Source: Acidimicrobiales bacterium (GTDB taxonomy: Bacteria; Actinomycetota; Acidimicrobiia; Acidimicrobiales; DATDAH01). From it: a stretch of DNA of 64,000 nucleotides. The stretch is from the NCBI GenBank assembly GCA_016794585.1, contig JAEUJM010000014.1, positions 30,160 through 94,159 on the forward strand. Reading direction: 5' to 3'. Position numbers and translations under genes: made by a program. The first letter of the stretch is position 1, and each line of letters opens with the position of its first letter. Below are positions 25,190-32,420 of this stretch, one piece after another. Under the pieces are notes generated by a model. That model did no database searches and was not told where the DNA came from. It saw only the letters and a program-made list of their open reading frames with translations.

Positions 25190-26140
25190 GTGACCGAGCT
25201 GCCCTTCGTTCCGGACCTGGGCGGACCTCGCACGCGCCGGGTGCAGGTGGGGCTCTACCTGCCGCAGCTGCGCATGGACTACGCCACCATCGAAGAGCGC
25301 GTGCTCATGGCCGAGAACCTCGGCTTCCACTCGGTGTGGTTCATGGACCACCTCGCCGCACCGGCGATGCCTGAGGCGGACACGCTGGAGGGGTGGACGG
25401 TGGCCGCCGCGCTCGCGCGACGCACGTCGCGCATCCGCCTCGGCCACCTGACCCTGTGCACCTCGTTCCGCCACCCCGCCCTGCTGGCCAAGATGGCCGC
25501 CACCCTCGACGTCATCAGCGAGGGGCGCCTCGACCTCGGTCTCGGGTGGGGCTCGGTGGAGGAGGAGCTGCGCACCTTCGGCTTCCCTGACGAGCCCGCG
25601 AAGGTGCGGGCCACGCGCCTCGTCGAGTCCCTCGAGGTGCTCGACCGGATGTTCACGGGCGAGCCCTTCTCGTTCAAGGGACGGTTCCACCAGCTGCGCA
25701 ACGCCATCGGGCGCCCCGTGCCGGTGCAGCAGCCGCGCATCCCCATCCACATCGGGGGCGGCGGGAAGCGCTTCACCCTGCCCATCGCCTCGCACTACGC
25801 CGAGTGGTGGAACTGCCCGTCCTACGCCGTCGACCGGCTCGAGGAGCTGATCCCCCTCGCCCACCCCGCGCACGTCTCGGTCCAGCACGTGGTCGCCCTG
25901 GCCTCGAGCAGAGCGGATCGGGACGAGGTCGTCGAGGCGGCCGAGCGCCGCTTCGGCGGGTGGGGCGGGCTGATCGTGGGCACGCCGTCCGAGGTCGCCG
26001 AGGCCCTCAACCGCGAGGTCGAGATGGGGGTGGAGATGTTCATCTGCCAGTTCTCCGACTTCGGCAGCCCCAAGTCCCTGCGCCTCTTCGCCCGGGAGGT
26101 CCTGCCGGCCCTGCGTTCCACCCTCACGCTCGAGCGCTGA
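25190..26140 (+). CDS. LLM-class F420-dependent oxidoreductase
   Basis: A 316-residue luciferase-fold protein. Recognisable segments are V-Q-V-G-L-Y-L-P-Q near residue 18, G-F-H-S-V-W-F-M-D-H near 45, T-L-D-V-I-S-E-G-R-L-D-L-G-L-G-W-G near 105 and I-P-I-H-I-G-G-G-G near 185. These identify the F420-dependent branch common in Actinobacteria, where members reduce or oxidise diverse substrates. The GTG start is 22 bases after the aldehyde dehydrogenase. It differs clearly from the Fgd-like gene at 5561. The substrate is unknown. Confidence 0.87.
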   Translation: MTELPFVPDLGGPRTRRVQVGLYLPQLRMDYATIEERVLMAENLGFHSVWFMDHLAAPAMPEADTLEGWTVAAALARRTSRIRLGHLTLCTSFRHPALLAKMAATLDVISEGRLDLGLGWGSVEEELRTFGFPDEPAKVRATRLVESLEVLDRMFTGEPFSFKGRFHQLRNAIGRPVPVQQPRIPIHIGGGGKRFTLPIASHYAEWWNCPSYAVDRLEELIPLAHPAHVSVQHVVALASSRADRDEVVEAAERRFGGWGGLIVGTPSEVAEALNREVEMGVEMFICQFSDFGSPKSLRLFAREVLPALRSTLTLER

Positions 26141-26233
26141 CGCCGGACGCCCAGGCGCGGGGCAGGCGACCGCCACGACTCACAGGTAACCGAGTGGTCA
26201 CGTTCGCGGGCACGGCGAGTCACAGGGTGCTAG

Positions 26234-26701
26234 CCATGGCGCGACGCCGGCGGCTTCCCGGCCACGTTCTTCGCGATCGTGTCCCTCGGGGTGATCGGGC
26301 TCTACATCTCGTACATCATCCCGGTGTTCCTGCGCCTCCGGCAGGGGGAGAACTTCGAGCGGGGACCCTGGAACCTGGGGCGCTGGAGCTACATCGTTGG
26401 CTGGGCGGCCGTGATCTGGGTGGTGTTCATCTCCATCCTCTTCCTCGTCCCGCAGTTCAGCCCGATCACCTGGGCGAGCTTCAACTACACCCCGGTGGCC
26501 CTCGGGGCGCTGATGATCTTCGTCTTCGGGTACTGGCTGCTCTCGGCCCGCAGGTGGTTCAAGGGACCACAGGTCATGGGCACGCCCGAGGAGCTGGCCG
26601 CGCTGGAGGCCGAACTGGAGGCCGTGGCGGCCGGCAAGGCGCCCGCCTCGGAGTTCACCGCCATGGAGGACGAGATGGAGCGGCGCCCCGACGAGCGGTA
26701 G
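26234..26701 (+). pseudogene. C-terminal remnant of an APC amino acid permease
   Basis: The frame opens right after an in-frame TAG (26231-26233) and encodes F-F-A-I-V-S-L-G-V-I-G-L-Y-I-S-Y-I-I-P-V-F-L-R, then two further membrane helices and a charged tail with G-T-P-E-E-L-A-A-L-E-A-E-L. This is the last quarter of an amino acid permease; about 350 N-terminal residues are missing and no permease sequence precedes it. A GTG at 26279 could start a 140-residue product with three helices, but that would not be a transporter. It is probably a deletion remnant. The bases 26141-26233 show nothing recognisable. Confidence 0.75.
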
Positions 26702-26785
26702 CACCGGTTCTGACGTGGCAGGGTGGGGTCGGCCGTGGCCGGCCCCACCCTGCCCACGGCCGTCCCGACGGGCGGAGGGGAATGC

Positions 26786-27715
26786 GTGCACGACGAACCG
26801 GAAGAGCTCACGGCCTTGCTGGACCAGGTGCCCGGCTGGGCCGGGCGGCGGCGGAACGTGCGCCCGCTCGTCGGCGGCATCACCAACCGGAACTGGCTCG
26901 TCTCCGTGGGCGACGAGCGCTTCGTGGTCCGCTCCCCCGGCGCAGGCACCGACCTGCTCGGTATCGACCGCGACCACGAGTACGAGGCCGCCCGTCAGGC
27001 GGCGGCCCTCGGCGTGGGACCCGAAGTGGTGGCCTTCGTGGACGATTCACTGGTCACCCGATTCATCGACGGCGCCTCCACGCTGACCCCCGAGGAGGCA
27101 CGGGACCCGGCCACACTCGCAGCCGTGGCCGAGACCCTGCGCACCGTGCACGACGCCGCGCCCATCACCGCGGTCTTCGACTGGTACGCGATCCCTGCCG
27201 CCTACGCCGCGACCGCCCGGGCCCACGGCGTCGTCGTCCCCGCGGCCGACGACCTCGCGATGGCCCAGGCCGCCGAGCTGCACCGGGCCTTCGCCTCGGC
27301 ACCTGATCACCCCGTCCCTGCCCACAACGACCTGCTCGGGGCCAACTTCCTCCTGGACGGCGATGCACGGATCTGGATCGTCGACTGGGAGTACGCCGGC
27401 ATGAACGACCGCTTCTTCGACCTCGGGAACTTCGCGGTCAACAACGGCCTCGACGACGCCGGTGACGAGATCCTCCTCGAGGGGTACTTCGGCGAGCTGA
27501 CCAACGGGCGCCTCGCCCGCCTCCGCCTCATGAAGGTCATGAGCGACCTGCGCGAGGCCATGTGGGGGGTCGTGCAGCAGGCGGTCAGCACCCTCGACGT
27601 CGACTTCGAGGCCTACGCCGCCGAGCACTTCGACCGCCTCCTCTCCAACGCCGGCAGGCCGGGCTGGTCCCGGCTCCTTGCCGACGCCGCCACCGGGTGT
27701 GGCCTCGATGACTGA
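26786..27715 (+). CDS. Choline/ethanolamine kinase-like phosphotransferase
   Basis: A 309-residue kinase of the APH/choline kinase fold, from the GTG at 26786, preceded by GGAGGGG with 5-base spacing. The catalytic loop H-N-D-L-L-G-A-N-F-L (consensus HxDxxxxN) lies near residue 178 and the metal-binding Asp in I-V-D-W-E-Y-A-G near 197, followed by D-R-F-F-D-L-G-N-F; that combination is typical of LicA/choline kinase relatives rather than aminoglycoside kinases. Its last 8 bases overlap the start of the dimethylglycine dehydrogenase-like gene, which supports a link to choline or betaine-type substrates. Substrate inferred. Confidence 0.82.
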   Translation: MHDEPEELTALLDQVPGWAGRRRNVRPLVGGITNRNWLVSVGDERFVVRSPGAGTDLLGIDRDHEYEAARQAAALGVGPEVVAFVDDSLVTRFIDGASTLTPEEARDPATLAAVAETLRTVHDAAPITAVFDWYAIPAAYAATARAHGVVVPAADDLAMAQAAELHRAFASAPDHPVPAHNDLLGANFLLDGDARIWIVDWEYAGMNDRFFDLGNFAVNNGLDDAGDEILLEGYFGELTNGRLARLRLMKVMSDLREAMWGVVQQAVSTLDVDFEAYAAEHFDRLLSNAGRPGWSRLLADAATGCGLDD

Positions 27716-30152
27716 CCGGGCCCGGGTCGTCGTCCTCGGCGGCGGCGTCGGCGGGGCGTCCATCGCCTACCACCTCGCCGAGGCCGGGTGCACCGACGTC
27801 GTCCTCGTCGAGCGGGCCGAGCTGACCAGCGGCAGCACCTTCCACTCCGCCGGCCTGGTGGGCCAGCTCCGGAGCTCGCTGCCGCTGACCCGCATGATGA
27901 TGCACAGCGTCGACGTGTACCGCCGGCTCGAAGCCGAGTCCGCGGAGACGGGACGGGCCCTCGGCTGGCGTGAGGTCGGCTCGCTGCGGCTGGCCGCCAC
28001 CCCCGAACGTCTCGAGGAGCTCCGCCGGCAGCAGGGCTGGGCCACCACCTTCGGCCTCCCCATGGAGCTGCTCGGCCCGGCCGAGGCCCAGGCGCTGTTC
28101 CCGCTGATGGACCCGACGGGCGTGCTCGGGGCCGCCTGGCTGCCGACCGACGGCTACCTCGATCCCAGCGGCCTCACCCTCGCCCTCGCCGGTGCCGCCA
28201 AGGCCAAGGGGGTGCGGGTGCAGACCGGGACGCGGGTGGTCGACCTCGTGGTGCGCGGCGGCCGCATCGCCGCGGTGGTCACCGACCAGGGCACCATCGA
28301 GGCCGAGGCGGTGGTCGCCGCCTGCGGCATGTACACCCCGAAGGTCGCCGCCATGGCGGGTGTGCACGTTCCCATCATCCCGATGGCCCACCAGTACCTG
28401 ATCACCAAATCGGTGGACGGGGTCACCGAGGACCTCCCCCAGCTGCGCGACCCGGACAACCTCGTGTACTTCCGGCGCGACGGTTCCGGACTGGTGCTCG
28501 GCGGCTACGAGCGGGAGCCCGCGCCCTGGGCGCTCGACGGTGTCCCCGAGGACTTCAACAACCGCCTTCTGTCCGAGGACTGGGACCGCTTCGCCCCGCT
28601 CATGGCCAACGCCTGCCGGCGCGTGCCGGCGGTCGAGGAGGCCGACATCGTCCAACTGTTGAACGGCCCGGAGGCCTTCACCCCGGACAACGAGTTCATC
28701 CTGGGCGAGAGCGACGTGGCCGGCTTCTTCGTGGCCGCCGGCTTCTGCGCGCACGGGATCGCGGGGGCCGGCGGAGTCGGGCGGGTGATGGCCGAGTGGA
28801 TCGTCGACGGCCGACCGAGCTTCGACACCTGGAAGATGGACATCCGCCGGTTCGGCCCCCAGTACCGCAGCCAGGCCCACACCCTCGCCCGCACCGTCGA
28901 GGTCTACGCCACCTACTACGACATCCACTACCCGAACGAGGAGCGTCAGGCCGGGCGGCCGCTGCGCCGCTCCCCCGCCTACTCGGCGCTGGCCGCGCTC
29001 GGCTGCACCTTCGGCGAGAAGAGCAGCTGGGAGCGGCCGAACTGGTTCGAGCCGAACGCCGCCGCCGGCGACCCTGCGAGCCGCCCCCGCGGGTGGGCCG
29101 GCGAGCACTGGAGCCCGGCCATCGGGGCCGAGGCCCTGGCCTGCCGCGATGTCGCCGCACTCTTCGACGAGACGAGCTTCTCGAAGGTCGAGGTCACCGG
29201 CTCCGGGGCCACGGCCTTCCTCGAGCGGATCTGCGCCAACCGCGTCGACCGGCCCGTCGGCTCGGTCACCTACACGCAGCTGACCAACGAGGAGGGCGGC
29301 ATCGAGTGCGACCTCACCGTCACCCGCCTCGACCACGACCGCCACCTGCTCGTGACCGGCACGGCCTTCGGGAACCACGACCTCTCGTGGATCCACCAGC
29401 AGCAGCGCCGGCTGCCCGAGGGCGACGGGTGCGAGGCCCGCGACGTCACCTCGGCCTGGGCCTGCTTCGGGCTCTGGGGCCCGCAGGCGCGCACCATCCT
29501 CCAGCGCCTGACCCGCAGCTCGCTCGCCAACGACGACTTCCCCTACCTCACCGCCCAGCGCCTGTCGGTGGGCTCGGTCCCGACGGTCGCCGTGCCCGTC
29601 ACCTTCGTGGGTGAGCTCGGGTGGGAGCTCTACTGCCCCACCGAGTACGGAGCGACCCTGTGGGACGCCCTGTGGGAGGCGGGGCGACCCGAGGGGATGG
29701 TGGCCGGCGGCTACCGCGCCATCGACTCGCTCCGGGTGGAGAAGGGCTACCGCGTCTGGGGCCAGGACCTGACGCCCGAAGACACCCCGTTCGAGGCCGG
29801 CCTGGGCTTCGCGGTCGCGCTGGACAAGGACGTCGACTTCGTGGGGCGGGAGGCCCTGCGGGCGGCGAAGGCGGGCGGGGTGCGGCGGCGCCTGCGCACC
29901 CTCGTGCTCGCCGACCCGCTGGCGGTGCCGCTCGGCTCCGAGCCGGTCCGCGTCGACGGCACGCTCGTGGGACGGGTCACCAGCGGCAACCAGGGATACC
30001 GCACCGGCAGGGCATTGGCCTTCGCCTACCTCGACGTCGACCACGCCGAGATCGGCCGTCCCGTCGAGGTGCAGGTCTTCGGCGAGTGGATCCCCGCCGA
30101 GGTGGCGCCCACCGCCGTCTACGATCCCAGCGGCAGCCGCATCCGAACCTGA
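27708..30152 (+). CDS. Dimethylglycine/sarcosine dehydrogenase-like flavoprotein with GcvT domain
   Basis: An 814-residue two-part enzyme. Residues 5-390 form an FAD-dependent DAO domain with G-G-G-V-G-G-A near 11 and the G-S-T-F-H-S-A-G segment, where His46 matches the residue that binds FAD covalently in dimethylglycine and sarcosine dehydrogenases. A linker follows, then a folate-binding GcvT domain (about 430-700) and its C-terminal barrel (about 715-805, with G-R-V-T-S-G near the end). Such enzymes demethylate N-methylated amines and pass the one-carbon unit to tetrahydrofolate. It is translationally coupled to the choline-kinase-like gene. The exact amine is not known. Confidence 0.88.
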   Translation: MTDRARVVVLGGGVGGASIAYHLAEAGCTDVVLVERAELTSGSTFHSAGLVGQLRSSLPLTRMMMHSVDVYRRLEAESAETGRALGWREVGSLRLAATPERLEELRRQQGWATTFGLPMELLGPAEAQALFPLMDPTGVLGAAWLPTDGYLDPSGLTLALAGAAKAKGVRVQTGTRVVDLVVRGGRIAAVVTDQGTIEAEAVVAACGMYTPKVAAMAGVHVPIIPMAHQYLITKSVDGVTEDLPQLRDPDNLVYFRRDGSGLVLGGYEREPAPWALDGVPEDFNNRLLSEDWDRFAPLMANACRRVPAVEEADIVQLLNGPEAFTPDNEFILGESDVAGFFVAAGFCAHGIAGAGGVGRVMAEWIVDGRPSFDTWKMDIRRFGPQYRSQAHTLARTVEVYATYYDIHYPNEERQAGRPLRRSPAYSALAALGCTFGEKSSWERPNWFEPNAAAGDPASRPRGWAGEHWSPAIGAEALACRDVAALFDETSFSKVEVTGSGATAFLERICANRVDRPVGSVTYTQLTNEEGGIECDLTVTRLDHDRHLLVTGTAFGNHDLSWIHQQQRRLPEGDGCEARDVTSAWACFGLWGPQARTILQRLTRSSLANDDFPYLTAQRLSVGSVPTVAVPVTFVGELGWELYCPTEYGATLWDALWEAGRPEGMVAGGYRAIDSLRVEKGYRVWGQDLTPEDTPFEAGLGFAVALDKDVDFVGREALRAAKAGGVRRRLRTLVLADPLAVPLGSEPVRVDGTLVGRVTSGNQGYRTGRALAFAYLDVDHAEIGRPVEVQVFGEWIPAEVAPTAVYDPSGSRIRT

Positions 30153-30162
30153 GGCACGCCCT

Positions 30163-30203
30163 CTCAGCGGCGTCCCGCGGAACGCCCGGAGCGTTCCGCT
30201 GAG
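30163..30203. terminator. Overlapping hairpins between convergent genes
   Basis: CGGAACGC (30178-30185) pairs with GCGTTCCG (30191-30198) around a CCGGA loop; alternatively CTCAGCGG (30163-30170) pairs with CCGCTGAG (30196-30203). This lies between the convergent flavoprotein and HNH genes and overlaps the left direct repeat at 30171-30184. Confidence 0.5.
30171..30184 (+). repeat. 14-bp direct repeat, left copy, flanking the HNH gene
   Basis: CGTCCCGCGGAACG here is identical to 31897-31910. The two copies lie just outside the DUF222-HNH gene (30214-31815). Confidence 0.6.
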
Positions 30204-30213
30204 TGGCTGGCGG

Positions 30214-31815
30214 TCAGTTCTGTCGGTCTCGGACGGAGAGGATGGCCCAGGAGAGGTCGTCGGCCCGGACCCGGGTGCCGTCCCAGAGGCTCATGGCGGT
30301 GTCATCGGTGATGTCGAGGCCTTCGGCGAGGTTGCGCAGCTCGAGCTCGTCGTCGACGCGGCCCGCCGGGGTGTGGGCAAGGGGCTCGCGGCCAGGCCGG
30401 TGCACCAGGACCTCGCCCAGCAACACCTCGATGCGATAGCCGCCCTCGTGCACCAAGCGGTGGTGGAACGCGCACAACGTGATCAGGTTGTCCAACTGGT
30501 TCGGCCCGTGATGCTCACGATGCACGATGTGATGCGCGTGGAGCCGCCCGAGCAGATCACACCCCGGAAACTGGCAACACCCGTCGTCGCGGATGCCCAA
30601 CTCCCTGCGCAAGCGCGTCGACATCGTCTTGAATGCCTTGCCCACCAGGCGCGGCGTGCCATCAGGGCCCACCGCGATCGTGAAGCTCGTGGCATCACAG
30701 GCCAGGCGGCGGGCCGTCTCCGGCGAGAGGTTCGGGCCCCCCTCGAGCCGACACACCCCGTCGGCGTCGAGCGCCAGGACCTCCTCCTCGACCAGCACCA
30801 CCACCGTCGCGGTCGGATCGCTCACCAGGCCCGACCGCCCGCCGTTGTCTGTTCCGGGCGCTGCGGCGCCATTCCCAGGCGCGGTCGCGGCTTCGGGCGT
30901 AGCGGCGGCTTCGGGCGTGGGAGTGGCTCGGGGGGTAGCGGGCGCCTCACCGCCGCCGGTCGCCGAGGCACTCCCGGCGCGGGCGCCGGACTCCGCGCCG
31001 GTGTCGGTGTCGGCAGCGGCGGCGCGATCGGCGCCGTTATCGGCGGGTTCTGTTCCGATCGAGGCTCGCGAGGCCGCACCACCGCCGGTGAGGGCCATCT
31101 CGCACACCGCCACCAGGGCGTCGGCTTGGCGGGCCGCCTTCGGGTCGTCACCCGGCTGAGGCAACGGAACGCCCTGATCGTCGACCGGGCGTTCCGCAGA
31201 ACGCTTCGTCGCCGGCACCGTCACCGCCCCGATCGCCGCGATCACGACCTGCGCTTCCTCGGGCGCCAACCGACCCCGGAAACACACCATCCCGTCATCG
31301 TCCACCCACCACTCGAAACACCGCCTCGCATGGCGATCCTCCGCCGCCTGATCGTCGAGGCGGCCCGTGCGGCGGTAGCCCTTCACCATCTTCTCGAGCA
31401 TGGCCGCCGTCGCGTGCAACGCGTAATGCACCAAGAACTCCTCGGCCACCGGCCCATCCACCACCCGCGAGATGGCCCGCACCTGCGAGTAGGAGAGCTC
31501 GCCCCTCGAGAACCGCGCCCGCACCAACGAAAGGACCTCCAGCGCATGGGCGACCCGCAGATGCTCCTGGGCGGTACGCAGGCTCATCCCGCACTGCCAA
31601 CTCAACCAGTGCGTGCACGACCGGCACTCCCACTGCCCCCACCCCTCCCGCCGATCGAACTCCGCCACCAGCAACAACCACCGGCACAACGCCGCCGCCA
31701 GATGCCCCGACAACGTCTTGATCTCCGCCTCCAACCGCTCGGTCGCCATCTCCGCCGCCCGCTCCATCACCCCCACCCCGATATCGCTGACCTCTTCGAC
31801 GAACACCGTGGACAT
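30214..31815 (-). CDS. DUF222 and HNH endonuclease domain protein (13E12 repeat family)
   Basis: A 533-residue protein from the ATG at 31813-31815, preceded by GGAGG with 8-base spacing. Residues about 15-230 form the DUF222 domain (C-R-S-C-T-H-W-L-S-W-Q-C-G, then A-R-x-F-S-R-G-E-L-S-Y-S-Q-V-R-A-I-S-R). A low-complexity Ala/Thr/Pro/Gly linker follows at about 245-330. The HNH nuclease motif is C-C-Q-F-P-G-C, then L-H-A-H-H-I-V-H-R-E-H-H-G near residue 430, N-L-I-T-L-C and F-H-H-R-L-V-H-E-G-G. This family is multicopy in many Actinobacteria, and in Mycobacterium tuberculosis its repeats serve as prophage targets. The gene is flanked by 14-bp direct repeats and has a GCGTTCCGCAGAACGC palindrome inside (31189-31204). 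Function unproven. Confidence 0.88.
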   Translation of the reverse strand: MSTVFVEEVSDIGVGVMERAAEMATERLEAEIKTLSGHLAAALCRWLLLVAEFDRREGWGQWECRSCTHWLSWQCGMSLRTAQEHLRVAHALEVLSLVRARFSRGELSYSQVRAISRVVDGPVAEEFLVHYALHATAAMLEKMVKGYRRTGRLDDQAAEDRHARRCFEWWVDDDGMVCFRGRLAPEEAQVVIAAIGAVTVPATKRSAERPVDDQGVPLPQPGDDPKAARQADALVAVCEMALTGGGAASRASIGTEPADNGADRAAAADTDTGAESGARAGSASATGGGEAPATPRATPTPEAAATPEAATAPGNGAAAPGTDNGGRSGLVSDPTATVVVLVEEEVLALDADGVCRLEGGPNLSPETARRLACDATSFTIAVGPDGTPRLVGKAFKTMSTRLRRELGIRDDGCCQFPGCDLLGRLHAHHIVHREHHGPNQLDNLITLCAFHHRLVHEGGYRIEVLLGEVLVHRPGREPLAHTPAGRVDDELELRNLAEGLDITDDTAMSLWDGTRVRADDLSWAILSVRDRQN

Positions 31816-31890
31816 GACCGAAACCTCCGAGGACCCTGGGCGGCGAGACACCCCCATCATCCCCACCCCCACTGACACTCACCGGCACCC

Positions 31891-31916
31891 CGAAAACGTC
31901 CCGCGGAACGTTTTCG
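31891..31916. promoter_or_regulatory. 26-bp hyphenated palindrome upstream of the HNH gene
   Basis: CGAAAACGT (31891-31899) and ACGTTTTCG (31908-31916) are exact complements around CCCGCGGA. It lies 75 bases upstream of the HNH start codon and overlaps the right direct repeat, so it may be an operator or a recognition site. Confidence 0.5.
31897..31910 (+). repeat. 14-bp direct repeat, right copy, flanking the HNH gene
   Basis: CGTCCCGCGGAACG, identical to 30171-30184 and in the same orientation. Confidence 0.6.
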
Positions 31917-31972
31917 CCGGCGGTCGATCGCCTCCACGATGGGTGGTCGCGCCGTCCTGGCGGCGAGGCAAG

Positions 31973-31986
31973 TTACGTAATACACT
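31973..31986 (+). promoter_or_regulatory. AT-rich promoter-like patch with TTACGTAA palindrome
   Basis: TTACGTAA (31973-31980) is directly followed by TACACT (31981-31986), a good -10 hexamer (TAnnnT), in a locally AT-rich stretch that stands out from its surroundings. It is about 90 bases upstream of the ribbon-helix-helix gene, which could bind the palindrome and control itself and the restriction-modification genes. Confidence 0.45.
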
Positions 31987-32073
31987 AATCCTGTGTGGAG
32001 ATCCGAGCTTCGGCAGGCGCCATGGCCCTTCGCCCGACCTTCCACCGTCTGCTGCCGTGAGCGGAGGCCCACG

Positions 32074-32355
32074 ATGAGTGACGCCAACGACGCCTACCTG
32101 ACGAAGTCTGGTCGCCGCCTCACCGGTGCCGACCTCGACGCCCTCGCCGACGAGGTCGAGCATGCGGACTACCCCGTCGAGCAGATCAAGCCCCGGCGGG
32201 GCCGCCCGCCGCTCGGCTCGGGTCCTTCCGAGGTGGTGCCGGTCCGGCTCGACCCAGAGCTCCGGGAAGCGGTCAGCGCCCGAGCCGACGCCGACGACAC
32301 CTCGACCAGCGAGGTCATCCGGCGGGCGCTGCGGGCGTTCCTCGACGTGGCCTGA
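32074..32355 (+). CDS. Ribbon-helix-helix (CopG-like) DNA-binding protein
   Basis: A 93-residue protein from the ATG at 32074, preceded by GGAGG with 6-base spacing. The C-terminal 45 residues form the ribbon-helix-helix fold: V-V-P-V-R-L-D-P-E-L-R-E-A-V-S-A-R-A-D, then T-S-T-S-E-V-I-R-R-A-L-R-A-F-L. The Arg/Pro-rich centre (K-P-R-R-G-R-P-P-L-G) may add DNA contacts. Antitoxins of this type normally have a toxin next to them, but here the next gene, 65 bases on, is a Type III methyltransferase. A regulator of the restriction system is the simplest reading; an orphan antitoxin is the alternative. Confidence 0.8.
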   Translation: MSDANDAYLTKSGRRLTGADLDALADEVEHADYPVEQIKPRRGRPPLGSGPSEVVPVRLDPELREAVSARADADDTSTSEVIRRALRAFLDVA

Positions 32356-32420
32356 TCCCACCGGGCTGGCTCGCAGTCGTCACGAACCAGGTGGCCAGGC
32401 TGTCGTAGTGTCCACCCGGC

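Noticed and set aside
27585..30044. Open frame of about 819 codons on the minus strand, opposite the DMGDH-like gene
   Set aside because: No recognisable domains and composition typical of a shadow frame; the plus-strand flavoprotein has all its motifs.
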